In this document: piece after piece, positions 7,596-11,161 of the stretch
Position numbering within the stretch: the stretch's first letter is position 1
Layout: each line of letters opens with the position of its first letter
From: Ruminococcaceae bacterium UBA6842
GTDB lineage: Bacteria; Bacillota; Clostridia; Oscillospirales; Acutalibacteraceae
Direction of reading: 5' to 3'
NCBI GenBank assembly: GCA_002451855.1
Contig: DKDS01000108.1
Span: 14,756-25,916 of the forward strand
DNA length: 11,161 bases
The notes under the pieces: model-generated
Seen by the model: only the letters and a program-made list of their open reading frames with translations
The model's database searches: none
Told to the model about the DNA's origin: nothing
Position numbers and translations under genes: made by a program

Positions 7596-10439
7596 GCTGT
7601 ATTCCTTTATCTTTCTTGCAATTTCGTCATCCGCGACGCGGCTCCATTTGGCGATTGCGTCCTTAGGAGTGCTTTCGCCGTTTACAACCGCCCAGAACGC
7701 CTGATCCACCGCTCGGGTGAGATAATAGCTTCCGGGAACCTCGGGAAGCTCTTCTACTAAAGACCACTGCTCAAGTATCACCTTAAGGTCGTCGGAATCC
7801 CACGCAAGGCTTGAAAGAGCCTCGATATTGGCGGTTGCGGTTCTTCCTATCATACCGAGTATAGACTCAACATTTCTGCTGTATCTTGACTGGGTATCCG
7901 CCGAGGTCCACCATTTAAGGAATTCCCACGCCTCATCCTTGTGAGAGGACTTTTTCACTATTACACAGCCTGTTCCGGCGCCCGCAATAGCTCTGTTGCC
8001 GTCATTGTCGCCGGGCACCGTTGCAACCGACCAGCGGCCTTTGATTTCGGGTGCCGCCGAATAAAGAGTCATATAGGTTGAATACGGAGCGATACCGAGC
8101 GGCATAACACCTACACGGAAGCGGTTGTAAAAATCAGCCTGCTTCAAGAAGCCGTAATCGGTATAAAGGTCGGTCCAGTATTCGAATACATCGGTTGCGG
8201 CTTTGTTGTCAAGAGCCGTAGCGTTCTGTTCCTTATTGTAAATTGAAAGTCCGTTCTGTAACATAAATGTCGGGAAAAGGTTAAGACTTCCTATACCGAC
8301 ATTGGTTGCCGTTGAGGACGCTATCTGTGTATACGGTATATACACATTCATATTGTTGCGCTGAATTATGGTTGACGCGTGCAGGAACTCATCCCATGTT
8401 TTAGGTACGCTTAAGCCTAACCTTTCCAGTACATCCGTGCGGTAGTACATAAGGAAGAAGCTCTGCGTATCGGGAAGCGCATAAAGAGCGTTCCCGTAAC
8501 GGTACGGCGTTTCCGCACCCTTTTGGAAACGGCCTAATACCTCGTTGTAATCGGAGAACTGCGTTAAGTCAACCAATGCTCCGCGTATGCCGAGGTTTAC
8601 CGGCTCCGTTCTTGACATATGAAGCGAAACATCGGGGAAATTGCCCGCGAGAATACCGTTGATAAGCGAGGCGCTTACAATTTCAAGCTGAACCTTAATT
8701 CCCGTTTTCGCGGTAAATGAATCTTCTATAATTGAATTGAGCACTGCGGTCTGATCCTGACCCCAGTTTACCCAAAGTCTTATTTTTTTATCTGAATCTG
8801 AGGCTGCCGAACTTACGGTATAATCGCTTGTAAACGAGGTTATAAGACGCATAACGCCGTAAGACAGCTTTTTAAAGAAGTGCGCGTTTTTGTTTACAGC
8901 CTTGCCGCCTGCGGGTACAAGCTGAATTTCATCAACGGAAAGCGGCATATCGGTCATATCGTAAAGCCATGACGAAAGCGAGGTATAGTTTGAATAGTAA
9001 TCCGAAACATACTGCTGTGCCACATAGGGGCTTCTTACCATCTGATTCAAAACACGCGCCATATTTTCCATAGAAGCTATCGCCTGCGTGCTTTGCTCGC
9101 CTGTTGACTTTTTCATATCCTCGGCAAGCTTTATAAGGCTGTCGTAACAGCTGCTCAGCGTTTCGCTGAAGTTCGGTATTTGCTTAAACAGCTCATAGTC
9201 ACGGTTTACATCCGGCGATTCACCGGTTATCATAACTATTTTTATATACTCGTCGCCCAAGGTTTCGACAATTTTTTTAAGTCTTGCAAAATATTCGGAG
9301 AGGTCTCCTATCGTTACCTGCAGGGTAAGAGTATGCTCGCCTTCGTCAAGCTTTATTAAGTAGGGCGAATCGTTTTCATCCGCAAATTCATAGTATTTCC
9401 AGCTTGAGCCGTACGGGAATTTAAGGCTCTTCGCCTCCGTAAACGGTGTCTCGCCGTCAATTTTAAGCCAGCGCCAGCTTTCGCCGTTTACAAGGTCGGA
9501 TTGCTTATATCTAATATTAAGAGAATAGTATCCGCTTTTCTTTACATTAAATTTCCATACTATGTATGCGCCCGGCGACTGCCATGAGGTGCCGCCTATA
9601 TAATTGATTTTTGTTGTTTTTGAGTCAGAGGGGGTCATACCCGCATCGCTGTTGTTCGACTTAGGTATAATATTGTTTGCGGACTTAATATCCGCCGCCT
9701 CGCCCTGTATGATAATCGGCTCGGCATCTATTTCCTTTACATCATATGATTTTGAAAGCTCGGCATAAGAAACCGTCTGCTCGGGAGCCGTAAAATCTAT
9801 GCTTTTAATTTCAACAGCCTGCTCCGGCTGTACAAATGTAAGAGTATGAGTGCCGGCGGTAAGGGCAAATTCGTAGGGCTCGTTAAGTATTCCCGTATAA
9901 TCGCAGAGAACAGCGGTTAAAAATTCGCCTGTTTCCTCCTGCTCTTGAGCATATTCGTTGCCCTGCGCGTCCTTTCTCGGCGTTTCGCTTACATTCTTCC
10001 ACTCACGGGTAAGCACTGCTTTTTCACTGCCGTCAAACGGATATTTACCGTCCAACATAACGCCCATATTGACATCAACGCCGGACGCCGACGGCTTCCA
10101 TACGATTCGCAGATTATAAAGCGCGGTCTGCGGAGCGTTTACGGTAAAGCTTATTTTCCCTGTTCCGCCGCTCCATTTAAGCGTACCGTCCTGCAGAGAA
10201 ATATCCGCTCCGTCCGACTGAACGCTGTCAAGCGCGACGGACGCCGAATCAGCGGCTTTATCGCTGATTCCGCTTTCCGTAATGTAATTACTGTAATCGG
10301 TCAAACCGCTTGACGCTGTAACGGCTTCGGTATCGGCGGCAGCTGCGGCATTATCCGCATAGGAAATCATCGGATATGCCGATACAATAACGGCTGCTGC
10401 CAAAAAAGCTGATATATATCGTATTGCCTTTGAACGCAC
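7593..10439 (-). CDS. Secreted solute-binding protein fused to two carbohydrate-binding-like modules
   Basis: At 948 residues this is about twice the usual length of a CUT1 binding protein (about 430). Residues 1-28 are a signal peptide (SYA|DN) without a lipobox cysteine. An Ala/Thr/Ser-rich stretch follows. Module 1 (about 65-220) is an all-beta domain ending GTHTLTFVQP (197-206) and EIKSIDFTAP (210-219). Module 2 (about 240-510) has the same closing pair, GEHTLTLQVT (367-376) and SVDEIQLVPA (501-510), but about 120 mostly helical residues (377-497) lie between them. Residues about 552-948 form the MalE-like domain: IRLWVNWG (553-560), GNFPDVSLHMSR (599-610), ALYALPDTQSFFLMYYRTDVLERLG (starting at 651), PKTWDEF (679-685) and DEAWEFLKWW (835-844). 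GTG is the first possible start after an in-frame TGA (10448-10446); AAGGGA is 10 nt upstream. It should deliver oligosaccharides to the two permeases that follow. Confidence 0.9.
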   Translation of the reverse strand: MRSKAIRYISAFLAAAVIVSAYPMISYADNAAAAADTEAVTASSGLTDYSNYITESGISDKAADSASVALDSVQSDGADISLQDGTLKWSGGTGKISFTVNAPQTALYNLRIVWKPSASGVDVNMGVMLDGKYPFDGSEKAVLTREWKNVSETPRKDAQGNEYAQEQEETGEFLTAVLCDYTGILNEPYEFALTAGTHTLTFVQPEQAVEIKSIDFTAPEQTVSYAELSKSYDVKEIDAEPIIIQGEAADIKSANNIIPKSNNSDAGMTPSDSKTTKINYIGGTSWQSPGAYIVWKFNVKKSGYYSLNIRYKQSDLVNGESWRWLKIDGETPFTEAKSLKFPYGSSWKYYEFADENDSPYLIKLDEGEHTLTLQVTIGDLSEYFARLKKIVETLGDEYIKIVMITGESPDVNRDYELFKQIPNFSETLSSCYDSLIKLAEDMKKSTGEQSTQAIASMENMARVLNQMVRSPYVAQQYVSDYYSNYTSLSSWLYDMTDMPLSVDEIQLVPAGGKAVNKNAHFFKKLSYGVMRLITSFTSDYTVSSAASDSDKKIRLWVNWGQDQTAVLNSIIEDSFTAKTGIKVQLEIVSASLINGILAGNFPDVSLHMSRTEPVNLGIRGALVDLTQFSDYNEVLGRFQKGAETPYRYGNALYALPDTQSFFLMYYRTDVLERLGLSVPKTWDEFLHASTIIQRNNMNVYIPYTQIASSTATNVGIGSLNLFPTFMLQNGLSIYNKEQNATALDNKAATDVFEYWTDLYTDYGFLKQADFYNRFRVGVMPLGIAPYSTYMTLYSAAPEIKGRWSVATVPGDNDGNRAIAGAGTGCVIVKKSSHKDEAWEFLKWWTSADTQSRYSRNVESILGMIGRTATANIEALSSLAWDSDDLKVILEQWSLVEELPEVPGSYYLTRAVDQAFWAVVNGESTPKDAIAKWSRVADDEIARKIKEYS
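8949..9311 (-). other. Helical insertion splitting the second beta-sandwich of the solute-binding protein
   Basis: Residues 377-497 of the solute-binding protein. The sequence is rich in Lys, Glu, Leu, Ser and Tyr, with helix-like stretches at about 379-395, 425-446, 450-470 and 475-492. It falls between the last two strands of module 2, judged by comparison with the uninterrupted equivalent strands of module 1 (197-206 and 210-219). Its function is not known to me; a coiled or helical arm positioning the binding domain is inference. Confidence 0.55.
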
Positions 10440-10456
10440 AATATTTCAATCCCTTC
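10437..10456 (-). promoter_or_regulatory. GTG start and ribosome binding site of the solute-binding protein gene
   Basis: AAGGGA at 10450-10455 on the minus strand is 10 nt before the GTG at 10439-10437. A TGA in frame at 10448-10446 excludes any upstream start except an improbable ATT. The signal peptide begins directly at this codon, which supports the choice. Confidence 0.75.
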
Positions 10457-10518
10457 ACATTTATATCGTTCAGCAAACCGTCTTCACCCGAAGCCGAACC
10501 TGATTTAAAATGGTTTTA
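10440..10518 (-). other. Leader region of the transport operon, no convincing promoter
   Basis: This is the spacer between the inverted repeat and the solute-binding protein gene. It contains a TATAAA hexamer (10465-10460) that could serve as a -10 box, but no acceptable -35 hexamer lies 16-18 nt upstream, and it would leave a leader of only about 16 nt. A tiny CTTC/GAAG hairpin (around 10483-10494) is too weak to interpret. I see no riboswitch-like structure. The operon may instead be read through from the upstream surface-protein gene. Confidence 0.3.
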
Positions 10519-10557
10519 CTAAGTCGAAACAGTGTAAAAAACACTGTTTCGACTTAG
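10519..10557 (-). terminator. Perfect 17-bp inverted repeat, hairpin terminator or mRNA processing element
   Basis: The arms are 10519-10535 and 10541-10557, fully complementary, with a 5-nt loop (TTTTT on the minus strand). The hairpin starts 8 nt after the TGA stop of the surface-protein gene, where a terminator would be expected. However, neither strand has a T-run directly after the stem: the minus strand continues TAAAACCATTTTAAATC. The stem is also only moderately GC-rich. It may be a non-canonical terminator, a barrier to exonucleases at the 3' end of the upstream message, or a partial attenuator that sets how much transcription reaches the transport operon. A dyad protein-binding site is also possible. 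Confidence 0.5.
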
Positions 10558-10565
10558 GTTATCTG

Positions 10566-11161
10566 TCAGTGCTTGCCGTCTGCCGTTTTTCTGAAGCGGT
10601 AAAATGTAACCGCGGCGGCACCTGCAAGCATAATTGCTGAGAGCCAAACGGCAATCGCCGTATTGCCCGTAGCCGGTAAAGTGATATTTCCGGCGTCATA
10701 GCCCACGGGTATTAAGAAGAAATTATCGAAATAAAGACTTGCGTTACCCGTAGTGCGTATTGAAACCCACTTGGTTTTTGCGGTAAATGTATAGGTGTAT
10801 TCCTTCCATTCGCCCTTAACAAGACCCTTTATGTCCGCCATCTTCTGAACACCGACATTCGGTTCGTTTATATCGGGCCATGTGGCGTGTACCAACGAAA
10901 CCGTAGCCTTGGTATCGTCCTCGTCGGTAAGCACCCAATATTTCATGACATAGGTGCGGCCCACCTCAAGCGAATCTCTGTAGAAGAGGAGGAAATCCGA
11001 ATCATCCGCCGTAGCTCCTATACGGTGCATTGATTTTGCTCCGTCATAAACATAGCGTGAAGAATATCCGGCGGTCTGCGGACGGAAGTATTCATAATCC
11101 TCGCCCAAATCATATTCCGTATTTTCGAAGCTTTCGAAATCCTGCTTAATTCCCACAAGCG
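10566..11161 (-). CDS. LPXTG cell-wall-anchored protein, C-terminal part with carbohydrate-binding-like domain (partial)
   Basis: The reading frame is open to the right edge, so the true start lies outside; the GTG at 11156-11154 is probably internal. Counting from that codon, about 150 residues look like a jelly-roll carbohydrate-binding module (CBM4/9-like): DGAKSM (38-43), GRTYVMKYWVLTD (66-78), WKEYTYTFTAKTKWVSIRT (117-135) and the closing strand LYFDNFFLIPV (141-151). A short linker leads to LPATG (160-164; bases 10679-10665), a hydrophobic helix and a basic tail (RFRKTADGKH), which together form the classical sortase sorting signal. The mature protein should therefore be covalently linked to peptidoglycan. 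It ends just before the inverted repeat and is co-oriented with the transport operon. What the missing N-terminal part does (binding or hydrolase) cannot be said. Confidence 0.88.
   Translation of the reverse strand, partial: LVGIKQDFESFENTEYDLGEDYEYFRPQTAGYSSRYVYDGAKSMHRIGATADDSDFLLFYRDSLEVGRTYVMKYWVLTDEDDTKATVSLVHATWPDINEPNVGVQKMADIKGLVKGEWKEYTYTFTAKTKWVSIRTTGNASLYFDNFFLIPVGYDAGNITLPATGNTAIAVWLSAIMLAGAAAVTFYRFRKTADGKH
10665..10679 (-). other. LPATG sortase sorting motif
   Basis: LPATG followed by Asn, about 20 hydrophobic residues (TAIAVWLSAIMLAGAAAVTF) and a positively charged C-terminus. This is the consensus for class A-type sortase transfer to the cell wall and implies that the host encodes a sortase elsewhere. 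Confidence 0.92.

Noticed and set aside
9945..10313. Plus-strand open frame of about 122 codons
   Set aside because: It is antisense to module 1 of the solute-binding protein, which has clear domain signatures; nothing in the translation is recognisable.
10460..10465. TATAAA as the -10 box of a promoter for the operon
   Set aside because: No -35 hexamer at 16-18 nt and no extended -10 TG; it is kept only as a remark in the leader entry.
10519..10557. Canonical Rho-independent terminator
   Set aside because: Position and stem fit, but no T-run follows the stem on either strand and the stem is not GC-rich, so the call is kept at moderate confidence with alternatives.
11154..11156. GTG as the true start of the surface-protein gene
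   Set aside because: The frame stays open to the window edge, there is no signal peptide after this codon, and a sortase substrate needs one; the real start must be outside.
1..11161. Mobile element, phage, toxin-antitoxin, CRISPR or biosynthetic cluster
   Set aside because: No transposase, integrase, direct-repeat array, terminal inverted repeats or related domain was seen; all coding sequence belongs to surface or transport functions.

Overview
The window is one stretch of minus-strand genes, read from right to left. It holds the C-terminal end of a sortase-anchored surface protein, then a tightly packed operon of seven genes, the last of which runs off the left edge. An LPATG cell-wall sorting signal, a lipobox lipoprotein, strong GGAGG-type ribosome binding sites, mixed GTG/TTG/ATG starts and a GC content that looks mid-40s by eye all point to a Gram-positive Firmicute. 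A gut-type clostridium (Oscillospirales/Ruminococcaceae-like) fits best, but the sequence does not prove the taxon. I see no tRNA, rRNA, CRISPR array, transposase or phage gene.

Layout in transcription order: (1) 11161-10566, end of a cell-wall-anchored protein with a carbohydrate-binding-like beta-sandwich. (2) 10565-10440, a spacer with a perfect 17-bp inverted repeat. (3) 10439-7593, a 948-residue secreted solute-binding protein carrying two beta-sandwich modules before the MalE-like domain. (4) 7579-6665 and (5) 6654-5755, a MalF/MalG-like permease pair. (6) 5724-3622, a signal peptide-NHL propeller-TPR-Yip1 membrane protein. (7) 3606-1360, a DUF5696-type lipoprotein with a glycosidase-like architecture. 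(8) 1363-464 and (9) 450-1, a second MalF/MalG-like permease pair, the last gene partial. All junctions inside the operon are short (4-nt overlap to 30-nt gap), and three stop codons lie within the ribosome binding site of the next gene, so translation is probably coupled.

The likely theme is capture, processing and import of a surface or environmental glycan or oligosaccharide. The wall-anchored protein and the beta-sandwich modules of the solute-binding protein would hold polymer near the cell. The DUF5696 lipoprotein may act on it or bind it at the outer face of the membrane. One or two CUT1-type transporters would import the products. No ATPase is encoded here, as is common for CUT1 systems that share an MsmX/MsmK-type ATPase. 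The NHL-TPR-Yip1 protein is the least explained member and could be an extracellular scaffold or sensor. The substrate cannot be read from the sequence. Gene content resembling solute-binding protein, two permeases, Yip1-family protein and DUF5696 is, to my recollection, recurrent in Firmicutes; the assembly as a functional system is my inference.
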